A stretch of DNA of 64,000 nucleotides from an uncultured Clostridia bacterium (GCA_945915235.1 CAMEEX010000001.1:1-64000), one strand, 5' to 3'. Shown: positions 26,413 to 36,241, counted from the first letter of the stretch. Notes: generated by a model from the letters alone, not told the origin. A program made the numbers and translations.

Positions 26413-27334
26413 TTTTTTTGATGAGGAGTCACGCTCCTTTAAGTTTGATACGAAAAACAGCAGCTATGTGATTTCGGTGGTCGACGACGAGGGTTTCATC
26501 GGTCACGCATACTATGGGGACAGAATAAGCGATGCGGACGTGAATTATCTTCTTAGAACGGACGAGAACCCGTTCGTGCCGTCGAAGAATAACAGGGAGA
26601 GGGGCTCATTTTTCGATGCTTTTCCGTCTGAGTATCCGGGAAACAATGTGGGTGATTACAGAGAGGGCGCCATATCGGTGCGCTGCGAGGACAACAGCCG
26701 CGCGGTGAGCCTTGTTTACGCCGGGCACAGGATATATGAGGGCAAGCCCGGGTTAAAAGGACTTCCGGCGACATTTGCAGGAGATAAGGATAGCAGTGCG
26801 GATAATGACAATAAGGTGTATACGCTCGAAATCGACGCGCTTGACCCGTGCATCGGACTTGGGGCGACATTTTTCTACAGTGTTTTTCCTGAGCAGGACG
26901 TGATAACAAGGAGTGTTAAGTTAAAAAATAACTCGGACAAAAATATTTTTATCACAAAGGTTATGTCCGCAGCGCTTGACCTGCCTGATGATGGCTACGA
27001 GCTGCTCTCACTTCACGGCTCATGGGCGAGAGAGCGCAAGATGGAATTTAGAAAAATCGGCTACGGCAAGCAGAGCGTGGGCTCCATCAAGGGTAAATCC
27101 TCACATCAGGAGCACCCGTTTATCGCACTGGTTGATAATGGGGCTTCGCAGAAGAACGGTCATGTCTATGGCTTTAATTTTGTGTATTCGGGAAATTTTC
27201 TTGCACAGGTCGAGAAAAATCAGTTTGACAGTTTGAGGGTTCTCATGGGTATCCACCCGGAGAATTTTGAGTGGAAGCTCGAGCCCGGGGAGGAGTTTCA
27301 GGCACCAGAGGTGGTGATGACGTATTCAGCCTAG
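26405..27334 (+). CDS. Alpha-galactosidase GH36, N-terminal part (gene interrupted by in-frame TAG)
   Basis: 309 codons from the ATG at 26405 (the track's TTG at 26390 lies in the SD). It covers the N-terminal beta-supersandwich of GH36: LRTDENPFVPS and the closing PGEEFQAPEVVMTYSA. In intact family members the next residues run straight into the catalytic barrel. Here a TAG stands at 27332-27334, and the same frame continues for another 441 codons. A single GAG to TAG change would explain it. Full readthrough would give about 751 residues, close to a normal GH36. Whether this half is made, or folds alone, is unknown. Confidence 0.85.
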   Translation: MGIFFDEESRSFKFDTKNSSYVISVVDDEGFIGHAYYGDRISDADVNYLLRTDENPFVPSKNNRERGSFFDAFPSEYPGNNVGDYREGAISVRCEDNSRAVSLVYAGHRIYEGKPGLKGLPATFAGDKDSSADNDNKVYTLEIDALDPCIGLGATFFYSVFPEQDVITRSVKLKNNSDKNIFITKVMSAALDLPDDGYELLSLHGSWARERKMEFRKIGYGKQSVGSIKGKSSHQEHPFIALVDNGASQKNGHVYGFNFVYSGNFLAQVEKNQFDSLRVLMGIHPENFEWKLEPGEEFQAPEVVMTYSA

Positions 27335-27346
27335 GGAATTGGCGCA

Positions 27347-28660
27347 ATGACGACAAACCTGCAAGACCTTTACAGGGAGCATCTTATAAGAAGCCCGTAT
27401 AAGGACAAGAAGCGCCCGATACTCATAAATAACTGGGAGGCTACATATTTTAATTTTGATACGGAAAAGCTTCTCGCCATTGCGCGCGAGGCAAAAAAGA
27501 GCGGAATAGAGATGCTTGTCATGGACGATGGGTGGTTTGGTCACAGAAATGATGACAGCACGAGCCTTGGCGACTGGTTCGTGAACGAGGAAAAGCTGCA
27601 CGGCGGTCTCAAATACCTCGTCGACGAGGTGAACAAAATCGGACTCAAGTTCGGAATATGGTTTGAGCCCGAGATGATTTCCCCTGAGTCCAAGCTCTAC
27701 GAGGAGCACCCTGACTGGGCTATCGCCATTCCGGGGCGCGAGGCGTGCCGCTCGAGAAATCAGTATGTGCTCGATTTGTCGAGACCCGAGGTTGTGGAAT
27801 ACTGCTATGAGGCGGTTGCCGGAATACTCAGCAGTGCCAATATCGAGTATGTGAAATGGGACATGAACCGTGAGCACACAGACCTTCACAGCAATTACCT
27901 TCCTGACGACAGGCAGGGCGAGCTCGAGCACAGGTACATGCTCGCGGTGTATGAGCTTCAGGAAAGGCTAACGAAGGAATTTCCAAATCTTCTGCTTGAG
28001 AACTGTTCCGGCGGCGGAGCGAGATTTGACGCGGGAATGTTGTATTACAGCCCGCAGATATGGTGCTCGGACGACACAGATGCAATCGAGAGGCTCGCTA
28101 TACAGGAGGGAACAGCCCTCATTTATCCGCTCTCCGCGATGGGAGCGCATGTGTCCGACTGCCCGAACCACACCGTCGGCAGGGTGACACCGTTCAAGAC
28201 AAGGGGCGATGTGGCTCTTTGCGGAACCTTCGGCTACGAGCTTGACATCACAAGAATACCGCAGGAGGACAGAGCTGCCATTCCGGGGCAGATTGCGGCC
28301 TACCACAAGTATAACGACCTCGTAAGAAACGGCGACTACTACAGAATTGCCTCGTATCAGGAAAATAATCTCTACGACTGCTACATGGTGGTGGCAAAGG
28401 ATAAATCAGAGGCGCTCCTGACCTACGTTCAGGTGCTTAACAGACCGAATTTCAAGAGCAGAATGATCAAACTTGACGGGCTCGAACCAGATAAGGAATA
28501 CAAGATACTGTATGAGGGGGCAGATAACGAGGACAGTAACGACAGCAATAAGGCTCCGGTGCTTCACGGTGACACGCTTATGAGTGCAGGGCTTAAAATA
28601 CCTAATATGTGGGGGGATTTCAAGAGCACGCTGGTGCATTTGAAGGAGGTACTCAGGTGA
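27347..28660 (+). CDS. Alpha-galactosidase GH36, catalytic C-terminal part
   Basis: 437 codons in the same frame as the preceding ORF. It holds the barrel: RPILINNWEATYFNFD, MLVMDDGWFGHR, IWFEPEMI, the nucleophile in YVKWDMNRE and the acid/base Asp in WCSDDTDAIER. AGGGA, partly made from the TAG itself, lies nine bases before the ATG at 27347, so reinitiation could yield the catalytic domain separately. GH36 enzymes remove alpha-1,6-galactose side chains, here probably from galactomannan oligosaccharides. No signal peptide; intracellular. First enzyme of the mannan operon. Confidence 0.88.
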   Translation: MTTNLQDLYREHLIRSPYKDKKRPILINNWEATYFNFDTEKLLAIAREAKKSGIEMLVMDDGWFGHRNDDSTSLGDWFVNEEKLHGGLKYLVDEVNKIGLKFGIWFEPEMISPESKLYEEHPDWAIAIPGREACRSRNQYVLDLSRPEVVEYCYEAVAGILSSANIEYVKWDMNREHTDLHSNYLPDDRQGELEHRYMLAVYELQERLTKEFPNLLLENCSGGGARFDAGMLYYSPQIWCSDDTDAIERLAIQEGTALIYPLSAMGAHVSDCPNHTVGRVTPFKTRGDVALCGTFGYELDITRIPQEDRAAIPGQIAAYHKYNDLVRNGDYYRIASYQENNLYDCYMVVAKDKSEALLTYVQVLNRPNFKSRMIKLDGLEPDKEYKILYEGADNEDSNDSNKAPVLHGDTLMSAGLKIPNMWGDFKSTLVHLKEVLR

Positions 28661-29676
28661 AAAAATCAGTGCGCCTTGCGGACATAGGCGCAAGGCTGGG
28701 CGTGAGCACGGTCACGGTGTCGAAGGCACTCTCGGGACAGAAGGGCGTCAGCGACACGCTCAGAAAACAGATAGTGGAGCTTGCCGACAGCATGGGCTAT
28801 GTGCCGCCGTCAAAGGAGCCGAGGCAGGCAAAAGACAGAAGTTATACGCTGGGCGTGCTCGTGGGCGAGCGATACATAGACAAATACGACTCCTTTTATC
28901 TGCAAATGTACAAGCAGATAACGGGGCGTGCCATCGCGCGGGAGTGCTTTGCGGTCATGGAGCCTGTCAGCATAGAGGCTGAGAAAAAACATGAGCTTCC
29001 GAGGCTTGTGACTGACAACAGGGTGGACGGAATAATTGTCATGGGGCGGCTTAGCTGGGGCTACCTCGAGTTTCTGGGTGAAAACAGCAGCTTGCCGATG
29101 ATATACCTTGACTTCTGCGACAATAAGAAGGAAGCCGATGCGGTCATATCTGACAGCTACTACGGAGCGTACAGACTGACAAACTATCTTTTTGAGATGG
29201 GACACACAAAGATAGGTTATATCGGAACAGTGCTCGCCACAGGTTCAATCACGGACAGATATATGGGGTATCTGCGAGCGATGATGGAGCACGGCTGCGA
29301 GGTCAGGCAGGACTGGATAATCGAGGACAGGGAGAGGGAGCATGGTAGCATAGACCCCGAAAAATACATTTGTCTGCCCGATGAGCTTCCGACAGCGTTT
29401 GTGTGTAACTGCGACCTTGCCGCGAGCTATCTTATAAGAAAACTTGAGGCGCGAGGGCTGAGTGTTCCGCAAGATATCTCAGTGGTCGGCTACGACAATT
29501 TTATCTACCCGGGGATGTGCGATGTGGAGATAACGACATATGAGGTTGACATAAAGGAGATGGCGCGAAGAGCCGTTCACACCCTGATTAAAAAAATATC
29601 GGGGGAGGATTACAGGCGCAGAGTGTACATTGTCGAGGGGCAGCTTGTGATTAAGGAAAGCGTGAGAAGGATTTAA
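28657..29676 (+). CDS. LacI-family transcriptional regulator
   Basis: 339 residues from a GTG that overlaps the GH36 stop (SD AAGGAGG eight bases before); the track's earlier start lies in GH36 sequence. The N-terminal LacI HTH is VRLADIGARLGVSTVTVSKA, followed by a hinge helix and a periplasmic-binding-like effector domain (VDGIIVMGRLSW, AFVCNCDLAASYLI, ISVVGYDNF). It most likely represses this operon and is released by a mannan-derived sugar. It is encoded inside the operon, which would give autoregulation. Effector and operator are not determined; the start-codon palindrome upstream of GH36 is a candidate operator. Confidence 0.92.
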   Translation: MKKSVRLADIGARLGVSTVTVSKALSGQKGVSDTLRKQIVELADSMGYVPPSKEPRQAKDRSYTLGVLVGERYIDKYDSFYLQMYKQITGRAIARECFAVMEPVSIEAEKKHELPRLVTDNRVDGIIVMGRLSWGYLEFLGENSSLPMIYLDFCDNKKEADAVISDSYYGAYRLTNYLFEMGHTKIGYIGTVLATGSITDRYMGYLRAMMEHGCEVRQDWIIEDREREHGSIDPEKYICLPDELPTAFVCNCDLAASYLIRKLEARGLSVPQDISVVGYDNFIYPGMCDVEITTYEVDIKEMARRAVHTLIKKISGEDYRRRVYIVEGQLVIKESVRRI

Positions 29677-29715
29677 GAGGTGCAAAATCATGTATTGGGA
29701 AGGAGACGGTAAGAG

Positions 29716-30981
29716 ATGGATAATGTGATTGTCACACCGGGCGTTGATACCATAATGGGGGATGAGGCGCTCAGGGTAATGAAGAGCGAGGTCACTGACG
29801 AGCTTACATTGAGGATAATTCCGTTCTGGAAGAGTCTGCTTGACGATGAGGACGGGGGCTATTATGGGTGGCTTTCGTATGATTTGAAGTTAGACAGGAA
29901 GGCGGAGAAGGGCTGTATCTTAAACAGCAGAATAACGTGGTTTTTTGCAAATGCATACACACTTTTGAAGGACAAGTGCCTTCTGAAGGAGGCGGAGCAT
30001 GCGTACACGTTTATGAGGGATAAATGCATCGACAGGGAGTACGGCGGAATATTCTGGTCGGTGACGCACGACGGCAAGCCGCTTGACACGACAAAGCATA
30101 CATACAATCAGGCGTTTGCGATATATGCGCTCTCATCATACTATGAAGCGGCACACGACGAGGAGGCTCTCAGCCTTGCCTATGATTTGTACAAGGTGAT
30201 TGAGACAAAATGCCGCGATGACGAGGGTTATCTTGAGGCGTTTACAAGAGATTTCAAGCCGGCGAGCAATGAGAAACTGTCCGAGAACGGAGTCATGGCG
30301 GGCAGGACGATGAACACGCTGCTCCATGTCTTTGAGGCGTACACGGAGCTGTACCGCGTGACCGCGGACGAGGAGGTTAAGGGCAAGCTATATGACATTT
30401 TAAATCTTTTTGCGGATAAGATGTACAATCCTGAAAAGAAGCGTCAGGAAGTATTTTTTGACATGGACTACAATTCACTTATTGACCTTCATTCCTACGG
30501 ACATGATATCGAGACCTCGTGGCTGATTGACAGGGGCATCGAGATAATCGGCATGCAGGAGAAGCGTCAGGGCATAAATGACGGCGTATATAAAAAGCTC
30601 TATGACAAGCTCACTCCAATCACAAGGGCGCTTGCAAAACATGTCTACGAGGAGGCGTTTAACGGCAACTCCCTTGCAAACGAGTGCGAGCGCGGAGTCG
30701 TGAATACGACGAGAGTGTGGTGGGTTCAGGCGGAGACTGTGCTCGGTTTTTTGAATGCGTACGAGAAAAATCCCGATGCGCGCGAGTACAGGGACGCGGC
30801 ACTCTCGGAGTGGGAGTACATTCAGGCGTACCAGATTGACAGGAGACCCGGCTCCGAATGGTTCTGGACGACCAACGAGGACGGAACGCCTCAGGAGGGC
30901 AGACCGATTGTGGAGCCGTGGAAGTGCCCGTACCACAATGGGCGCATGTGTATGGAGATTATGAAGAGAATATGTGATTAA
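29716..30981 (+). CDS. Cellobiose/mannobiose 2-epimerase (AGE family)
   Basis: 421 residues forming an (alpha/alpha)6 barrel of the N-acylglucosamine/cellobiose 2-epimerase family. Motifs: [55 protein letters not shown] and [12 protein letters not shown], with His residues in the expected catalytic places. It converts the reducing-end mannose of mannobiose to glucose, producing mannosyl-glucose. The next gene is a GH130 phosphorylase whose substrate is that product, so the two form the established mannobiose catabolic pair. Cytosolic. Confidence 0.92.
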   Translation: MDNVIVTPGVDTIMGDEALRVMKSEVTDELTLRIIPFWKSLLDDEDGGYYGWLSYDLKLDRKAEKGCILNSRITWFFANAYTLLKDKCLLKEAEHAYTFMRDKCIDREYGGIFWSVTHDGKPLDTTKHTYNQAFAIYALSSYYEAAHDEEALSLAYDLYKVIETKCRDDEGYLEAFTRDFKPASNEKLSENGVMAGRTMNTLLHVFEAYTELYRVTADEEVKGKLYDILNLFADKMYNPEKKRQEVFFDMDYNSLIDLHSYGHDIETSWLIDRGIEIIGMQEKRQGINDGVYKKLYDKLTPITRALAKHVYEEAFNGNSLANECERGVVNTTRVWWVQAETVLGFLNAYEKNPDAREYRDAALSEWEYIQAYQIDRRPGSEWFWTTNEDGTPQEGRPIVEPWKCPYHNGRMCMEIMKRICD

Positions 30982-30997
30982 AAGGAGAATATCTAAT

Positions 30998-32173
30998 ATG
31001 ATACATGAACGATATTACATCGAGAAGGCGAAGCAGGAGGCTTTGCTTGCGAGAAAGAACAACAAGAGTGACTTTTACAATGGAATTTATGACAGGTATG
31101 AGTATCCGGTGCTGACGAGGGAGCATACGCCGATTGAGTGGAGATATGATTTGAATAAGGAGACAAATCCTTATTTTATGGAGCGTCTCGGCATTAATGC
31201 GGTTATGAACTCGGGTGCGATTATGTTGAACGGAAAATACTATCTCATTGCCCGCATTGAGGGAAACGACAGGAAGTCATTTTTCGGTGTAGCGGAGAGC
31301 GACAATGGAGTGGACGGTTTCAGGTTCTGGGACTATCCGGTTGTGCTGCCGGACACCTGCCCGGAGGAGACAAATGTGTACGACATGCGCCTCACGCAGC
31401 ATGAGGACGGATATATTTACGGCGTGTTCTGCTCGGAGAGCAAGGACAGGGCTTCAAACGACCTCTCGGCTGCGGTTGCTGCGGCTGGAATTGTGAGGAC
31501 GAAGGATTTAAAGACTTGGGAGAGGCTTGACAATCTCACGACGCTTCACTCACCGCAGCAGAGAAATGTCGTGCTTCACCCGGAGTTTGTCGACGGCAAA
31601 TATGCTTTTTACACAAGACCTATGGACGATTTCATTGAGACGGGAAGCGGCGGAGGCATCGGTTTCGGGCTTTGTGACGACATAACACATGCCGTTATAG
31701 ATGAGGAAAAGATGACAAGCATCAGAAAGTACCACACAATCACCGAGGTAAAAAACGGGGCGGGAGCGACGCCGATTAAGACGGAGCGCGGCTGGATACA
31801 TATTGCTCACGGCGTCAGAAATACGGCAGCGGGGCTTCGCTATGTAATCTACGCTTTTGCCACGGATTTAAACGACCCTGCGAAGGTTATTGCCGAGCCG
31901 TCCGGGCTTTTAATCGGACCTAGAGGCGACGAGAGAGTCGGCGATGTCAGCAATGTGGTGTTCACCAACGGTGCCATTGTAAATGAAAAGAATGAGGTGT
32001 TCATCTACTATGCCTCCTCGGACACAAGACTTCACGTCGCAACGACCACGATAGATAAGCTCGTGGACTATGTGTTCAACACACCGCAGGACCCACTCCG
32101 CTCACCTGACTGCGTAAAGCAGAGATGTGCGCTGATTGAGAAAAATATGGAGCTGCTGGGAAAGGGCAGATAA
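30998..32173 (+). CDS. GH130 4-O-beta-D-mannosyl-D-glucose phosphorylase
   Basis: 391 residues from the ATG at 30998 (AAAGGAG upstream; the track start at 30974 overlaps the epimerase). It resembles GH130 subfamily 1: [40 protein letters not shown], and [11 protein letters not shown] with the catalytic Asp. C-terminal [19 protein letters not shown] closes the five-bladed propeller. The family phosphorolyses mannosyl-glucose to mannose 1-phosphate and glucose. It follows the epimerase by 16 bp, completing the mannobiose pathway. Confidence 0.92.
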   Translation: MIHERYYIEKAKQEALLARKNNKSDFYNGIYDRYEYPVLTREHTPIEWRYDLNKETNPYFMERLGINAVMNSGAIMLNGKYYLIARIEGNDRKSFFGVAESDNGVDGFRFWDYPVVLPDTCPEETNVYDMRLTQHEDGYIYGVFCSESKDRASNDLSAAVAAAGIVRTKDLKTWERLDNLTTLHSPQQRNVVLHPEFVDGKYAFYTRPMDDFIETGSGGGIGFGLCDDITHAVIDEEKMTSIRKYHTITEVKNGAGATPIKTERGWIHIAHGVRNTAAGLRYVIYAFATDLNDPAKVIAEPSGLLIGPRGDERVGDVSNVVFTNGAIVNEKNEVFIYYASSDTRLHVATTTIDKLVDYVFNTPQDPLRSPDCVKQRCALIEKNMELLGKGR

Positions 32174-32203
32174 CAATAAATTTAATTGTGGAGGGTATTT
32201 TTT

Positions 32204-33262
32204 ATGTTTATAAGTCCGTCCGACCCGCGTTTAACCTACTGCGGGCGAATAGATTTTGATGACCCGGAGGCACCTGTTCTGGTGTACGCGTCAAGCTATG
32301 TGACATTCCATTTTACGGGAAGCTTTGTGAAGGTGCGTCTTACTAACAAACGTTCCTGCTGGAGCAACAGAATGGGCTGCATTGTCGATGGAGTGCAGAC
32401 GGCAGTGCTGCTTGAGGAGGACGACGGTGAGCACGAGTACACTATTTTTTCGCAGGAGGCAGAAGCACATGGCACAAAATGGCATGAGCTGATGTTTTTC
32501 AAGCGGCAGGACTCGGCAGATTATGTGGTTTTACATGGCTTTGAGCTCGAGGACGGGGCGCAGATAGCGGTAAATGAGGCCGAAAATGACAAGAAGCTAA
32601 AGCTTGAGGTATACGGTGACAGTGTCTCCTGCGGCGAGGTTTCGGAGGCGGTCGACTATGTCGGAAAGCAGGACCCGCCTCACAACGGAGAATTTTCAAA
32701 TAGCTGGTACTCCTACGCATGGCTGACGGCGAGAAAATTAAACGCGAAGCTTCACAACATCTCGCAGGGAGGAATTGCGCTCCTTGACGGAACAGGGTAT
32801 TTCGGCGCGCCGGGGTATCTGGGTGTGGAGTCCTGCTATGATAAGATAGAGTATCTTCCCGACCTCGGGGAAGTAAAACAGTGGGATTTTAGCGGATACA
32901 CGCCCGATGTCGTGGTGGTTGCGATAGGGCAGAACGACGCCCACCCGGACAATTACATGGTAAGGGACTATAACTGTGCGAAGGCAGATATATGGCGCAG
33001 TCACTATGAGGCGTTTGTGAGAAGGCTCATGGAGCTCTACCCGTCGGCGCAGATAATTCTCGCCACGACCATTCTCATGCACGATGCTGCCTGGGACAGG
33101 GCGATAGACGAGGTGTGTGTGCGGATTGCCTCCGAGAGGGTGCATCATTTCCTATATAAAAGAAACGGTACAGGAACTCCGGGGCACATCAGAATACCCG
33201 AGGCGGAGGAGATGTCGGAGGAGCTTGCGGGGTACATACGGGAGATTACAAAGAAGGAGTGA
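32204..33262 (+). CDS. SGNH acetyl esterase, CE2-like
   Basis: 352 residues from the ATG at 32204 (GGAGG upstream). An N-terminal jelly-roll (about 1-125) precedes an SGNH hydrolase domain with YGDSVSCGE (nucleophile Ser) and VVVAIGQNDAHPD. The two-domain order matches carbohydrate esterase family 2. In Roseburia intestinalis a CE2/CE17 pair removes all acetyl groups from beta-mannan, and this gene is followed by a CE17-like gene in a mannan operon. No signal peptide, so it acts on imported acetylated oligosaccharides. The C-terminal His is not obvious: the expected DxxH motif is not clear near the end. Confidence 0.8.
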   Translation: MFISPSDPRLTYCGRIDFDDPEAPVLVYASSYVTFHFTGSFVKVRLTNKRSCWSNRMGCIVDGVQTAVLLEEDDGEHEYTIFSQEAEAHGTKWHELMFFKRQDSADYVVLHGFELEDGAQIAVNEAENDKKLKLEVYGDSVSCGEVSEAVDYVGKQDPPHNGEFSNSWYSYAWLTARKLNAKLHNISQGGIALLDGTGYFGAPGYLGVESCYDKIEYLPDLGEVKQWDFSGYTPDVVVVAIGQNDAHPDNYMVRDYNCAKADIWRSHYEAFVRRLMELYPSAQIILATTILMHDAAWDRAIDEVCVRIASERVHHFLYKRNGTGTPGHIRIPEAEEMSEELAGYIREITKKE

Positions 33263-33267
33263 GGTAT

Positions 33268-34440
33268 ATGAACGAGCTGGCAAAATATATAGATTTCGGG
33301 CAGGGAGTTGCAAATCCGGGGTATATTTGGGATATAAAGAATGTTATGAAGAGGGCTGAGGCGGGAGAGAAGCTCACGATAGGTTTTATCGGGGGGTCGA
33401 TAACTCAGGGGAGCTTGTCGTCCACGCCGCAGAAATGTTATGCTTATCTTGTGTACGATTGGTGGGTCAGGACTTTTCCGCAGTCGGAGTTTAAGTATGT
33501 GAATGCGGGCATCGGCGGAACCACGTCGCAGTTCGGCGTGGCGAGGGCGGAGGACGATCTGCTTGCACAGGAGCCGGATTTTGTGATTGCGGAGTTTTCG
33601 GTAAACGATGAAAGCACGGGGCATTTTATGGAGACCTACGAGGGTCTGGTGAGAAAAATTCTTTCCTCAAAATCACACCCTGCGCTCATGCTTGTGCACA
33701 ATGTATGCTACAACAATGGCGCGAGCGCGGAGCTCGTACATTCGAGGATTGCAAGGCATTACAATATTCCGTCGGTCAGCATGCAGAGCACGCTGTACAG
33801 GGCACTTTTAAACTGCAAATTTGACAACAGAAGAATTACTCCCGACGACCTTCACCCGAATGACTGCGGGCATGAGCTTGTGAGCATGGTGATTACAAAA
33901 AGGCTTGAGCAGATAAAAAATACCGTGAAGGCTGAGTATGAGACTGCAAAATCCGCGAGACCGGGACAGGCGCTCAATAAATGTGTTGAGACGGCACTTC
34001 CGGCACCGCTCACGGCAGACGCCTACGAGGATTCCGTGAGATATCAGAACTATAATTCCACCCCTGAGCTTGACGGCTTTGAGGCGGATATGTCCGAACA
34101 GAGGGATATAACCGATTGCTTTAAGAAGGGCTTTACCGCGTCAAAGAAGGGGGCGTCCATCACCTTCAAGGTAAATGGAAGCTGCATCGCGGTTCAGTTT
34201 AGAAAGACGATCCACAAGCCTGCACCGGTTGCGGTTGCAATTATTGACGGGGACGAGGAAAATGCAGTGACGCTCGATGCCAATTTCGATGAGACCTGGG
34301 GGGATAAGCTTGAGCTGTACACCCTGCTGGAGCACGGTGAGAACAAGGAGCATATCGTGCAGATTAAGCTTGTGGAGGCAGGTGAGACGGACGTGTCTGA
34401 ATTTTATCTTGTGTCGGTGATCGGGAGCGGGCGCGGTTAA
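33268..34440 (+). CDS. SGNH acetyl esterase with C-terminal beta-domain, CE17-like
   Basis: 390 residues from the ATG at 33268 (AAGGAG upstream; GTG at 33259 overlaps the previous stop). The N-terminal SGNH domain has IGFIGGSITQGSLSS, NAGIGGTTSQFG, FSVNDES and the catalytic DDLHPNDCGH. A C-terminal beta-sandwich (about 250-385) resembles the CBM35-like domain of Roseburia CE17. CE17 removes 3-O and neighbouring acetyl groups from mannan oligosaccharides. It is co-transcribed with the CE2-like gene, five bases apart, which fits two esterases with complementary regiochemistry. Confidence 0.82.
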   Translation: MNELAKYIDFGQGVANPGYIWDIKNVMKRAEAGEKLTIGFIGGSITQGSLSSTPQKCYAYLVYDWWVRTFPQSEFKYVNAGIGGTTSQFGVARAEDDLLAQEPDFVIAEFSVNDESTGHFMETYEGLVRKILSSKSHPALMLVHNVCYNNGASAELVHSRIARHYNIPSVSMQSTLYRALLNCKFDNRRITPDDLHPNDCGHELVSMVITKRLEQIKNTVKAEYETAKSARPGQALNKCVETALPAPLTADAYEDSVRYQNYNSTPELDGFEADMSEQRDITDCFKKGFTASKKGASITFKVNGSCIAVQFRKTIHKPAPVAVAIIDGDEENAVTLDANFDETWGDKLELYTLLEHGENKEHIVQIKLVEAGETDVSEFYLVSVIGSGRG

Positions 34441-34458
34441 AAGTGAGATAAACTTTTT

Positions 34459-34479
34459 TGTCAAAAATGTTTTTTGACA
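34459..34479 (+). promoter_or_regulatory. Small hairpin between CE17-like and GH1 genes
   Basis: TGTCAAAAA and TTTTTGACA with a short spacer lie in the only sizeable gap (70 bp) of the operon. It may slow transcription or stabilise the 3' part of the message. Confidence 0.35.
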
Positions 34480-34510
34480 GTTACAAAAAATATAGAAAAT
34501 GGAGAAGAGT

Positions 34511-35890
34511 ATGTTTCGAGACGATTTTGTGTGGGGCGTTGCGAGCAGCGCCTACCAGATAGAGGGCACTGACCCGGACGACGGAAGGGGCAAGTGTGTG
34601 TGGGACGTGTTTACCGAGGAGGGGCATATACACGAAAATCAGAACGCCTACACGGCGTGCGACCATATGCATCGCTACAGGGAGGACTATGCCCTTATGA
34701 GGCAGTTCGGCATAAAGGCATACCGCTTTTCGATGAACTGGGCGAGAATACTCCCGGAGGGGACGGGAAGGGTAAACCAGAAGGCAGTTGATATGTACCG
34801 CGACATGATTATGGCGATGAAGGAGAATGGAATTACCCCGTACATAACGATGTTTCACTGGGAGCTTCCGCAGGCGCTTCAGGTGAAGGGCGGCTGGCTG
34901 AATCCTGAGATTGTGGACTGGTTTGGAGAGTATGCGAAGGTGGTTGCCGAGAATTTTGCTGATTTGTGCGATTATTTTATCACGATAAATGAGCCGCAGT
35001 GTGTTGTGGGGCTTGGACATCTGAGCGGGGTTCATGCTCCGGGTGTAAAACATTCAATTACGGACACCTTTCAGATTGCACACAATCTTCTGAAGGCGCA
35101 TGGTCAGGCTGTGATAAATTTAAGAAAATATGCGGGCAAGCCAATCAAGGTCGGCTATGCGCCGACGGGCGGCGTGGCATATCCTTACACTGATGCACCG
35201 GAGGATATCGAGGCTGCTAAGAAGGTGTACTTTGGTTTTTACAACCCGATGGACAACTGGACATGGAATGTCGCTTGGTTTTCCGACCCTGTATTTTTGG
35301 GGCATTACCCGGAGGAGGGACTTAAAAAGTTTGAAAAATATCTTCCGGTCATCACTGATGAGGATATGGAGCTTATCCACCAGCCGCTCGATTTCATGGG
35401 GCAGAATATATACAATGGATACTATGTCCGCGCGGGAAAAGACGGGGAGCCGGAGCTCGTTGACAGGGAGCCGGGATTTCCGCGCACCGCGATGGGCTGG
35501 TCTGTCACGCCGAGGGCATTTTACTACGGCATAAGGTTCCTCTACGAGAGGTATAAGCTTCCACTCTACATAACCGAGAACGGAATGTCCTGCCACGACC
35601 TGGTAAGCAGCGACCACAAGGTTCATGACCCTAACCGCATAACCTTCCTTGAGAGTTACATCAAGGGAATGGAAAAAGCCATCGACGAGGGCGCAGACGT
35701 CAGGGGCTATTTTGAGTGGACCTTCCTCGACAACTTTGAGTGGGCTGACGGCTACACGCAGCGCTTTGGGCTTGTCTATGTCGACTTTGCGACGCAGGAG
35801 CGCATACCGAAGGACTCCGCCTGCTGGTACAGGGAGGTCATTGAGACTAACGGAAAGAGCCTGCCGGAAACGGGGGTATTGTGGTGCTGA
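34511..35890 (+). CDS. GH1 beta-glycosidase (beta-glucosidase/mannosidase type)
   Basis: 459 residues. The GH1 barrel starts FVWGVASSAYQIEGT; the acid/base is in ITINEP and the nucleophile in YITENGMS. WGVASSAYQIEG and FEWTFLDNFEWADGY complete the signature. The ATG at 34511 has GGAGAAG upstream, while the track's ATG at 34499 lacks an SD. The lack of the 6-phospho-enzyme Ser/Lys/Tyr loop cannot be confirmed by eye; in this operon an unphosphorylated gluco- or manno-oligosaccharide is the likely substrate. Intracellular, last gene of the operon. Confidence 0.93.
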   Translation: MFRDDFVWGVASSAYQIEGTDPDDGRGKCVWDVFTEEGHIHENQNAYTACDHMHRYREDYALMRQFGIKAYRFSMNWARILPEGTGRVNQKAVDMYRDMIMAMKENGITPYITMFHWELPQALQVKGGWLNPEIVDWFGEYAKVVAENFADLCDYFITINEPQCVVGLGHLSGVHAPGVKHSITDTFQIAHNLLKAHGQAVINLRKYAGKPIKVGYAPTGGVAYPYTDAPEDIEAAKKVYFGFYNPMDNWTWNVAWFSDPVFLGHYPEEGLKKFEKYLPVITDEDMELIHQPLDFMGQNIYNGYYVRAGKDGEPELVDREPGFPRTAMGWSVTPRAFYYGIRFLYERYKLPLYITENGMSCHDLVSSDHKVHDPNRITFLESYIKGMEKAIDEGADVRGYFEWTFLDNFEWADGYTQRFGLVYVDFATQERIPKDSACWYREVIETNGKSLPETGVLWC

Positions 35891-35898
35891 ATAAATAA

Positions 35899-36200
35899 GA
35901 TGTTGGGGTCAAATAGGCTTGTTTATGTATTGAATGTATAACGGAATATATTTATGTATATCGACTCCAGTTGTACGAAGTAAGATGTTCTAAGAACTCT
36001 GAAAAATGTTTTCTATAATATACGCCACCGAAGCAAAGCATACCTCCGTGTATGCATTGCTTCTAAAGCAGCGTCCGTGCTGCTTTTGGCTGGGCGATTG
36101 GCAGAGTTCTAAGAACATCTAAACTTCTCACAAAAGTCGCGATATGCATAAACATATTCCGTTATACATAGCAAATTTTTTCCTATTTGACCTCAACATC
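35899..36200 (+). repeat. Structured repeat element, copy B
   Basis: Starts nine bases after the GH1 stop. An outer stem of 19 bp (GATGTTGGGGTCAAATAGG with CCTATTTGACCTCAACATC), an unpaired stretch, a second stem of about 29 bp (ATGTATAACGGAATAT with ATATTCCGTTATACAT, then further inward), then the shared core: TTGTACGAAG, TTCTAAGAACTCTG/CAGAGTTCTAAGAAC and two hairpins with loops CTCCGT and GTCCGT. Relative to copy A the G-C pair in the core stem has become A-T on both sides. The rest of the 435-bp gap has an AT-rich hairpin at 36242-36288. Confidence 0.78.
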
Positions 36201-36241
36201 ATAAAAATTTAATTTATGGAAATAATAAACAGTAAAAATGC

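Noticed and set aside
27332-27334. TAG read as pyrrolysine or selenocysteine-like recoding
   Set aside because: GH36 enzymes have an ordinary acidic residue at this point, and no methylamine gene context is present; a nonsense change is simpler.
23571-36200. Structured elements as MITEs
   Set aside because: MITE ends are conserved between copies; here the terminal arms differ completely while pairing is kept, and no target duplication is visible.
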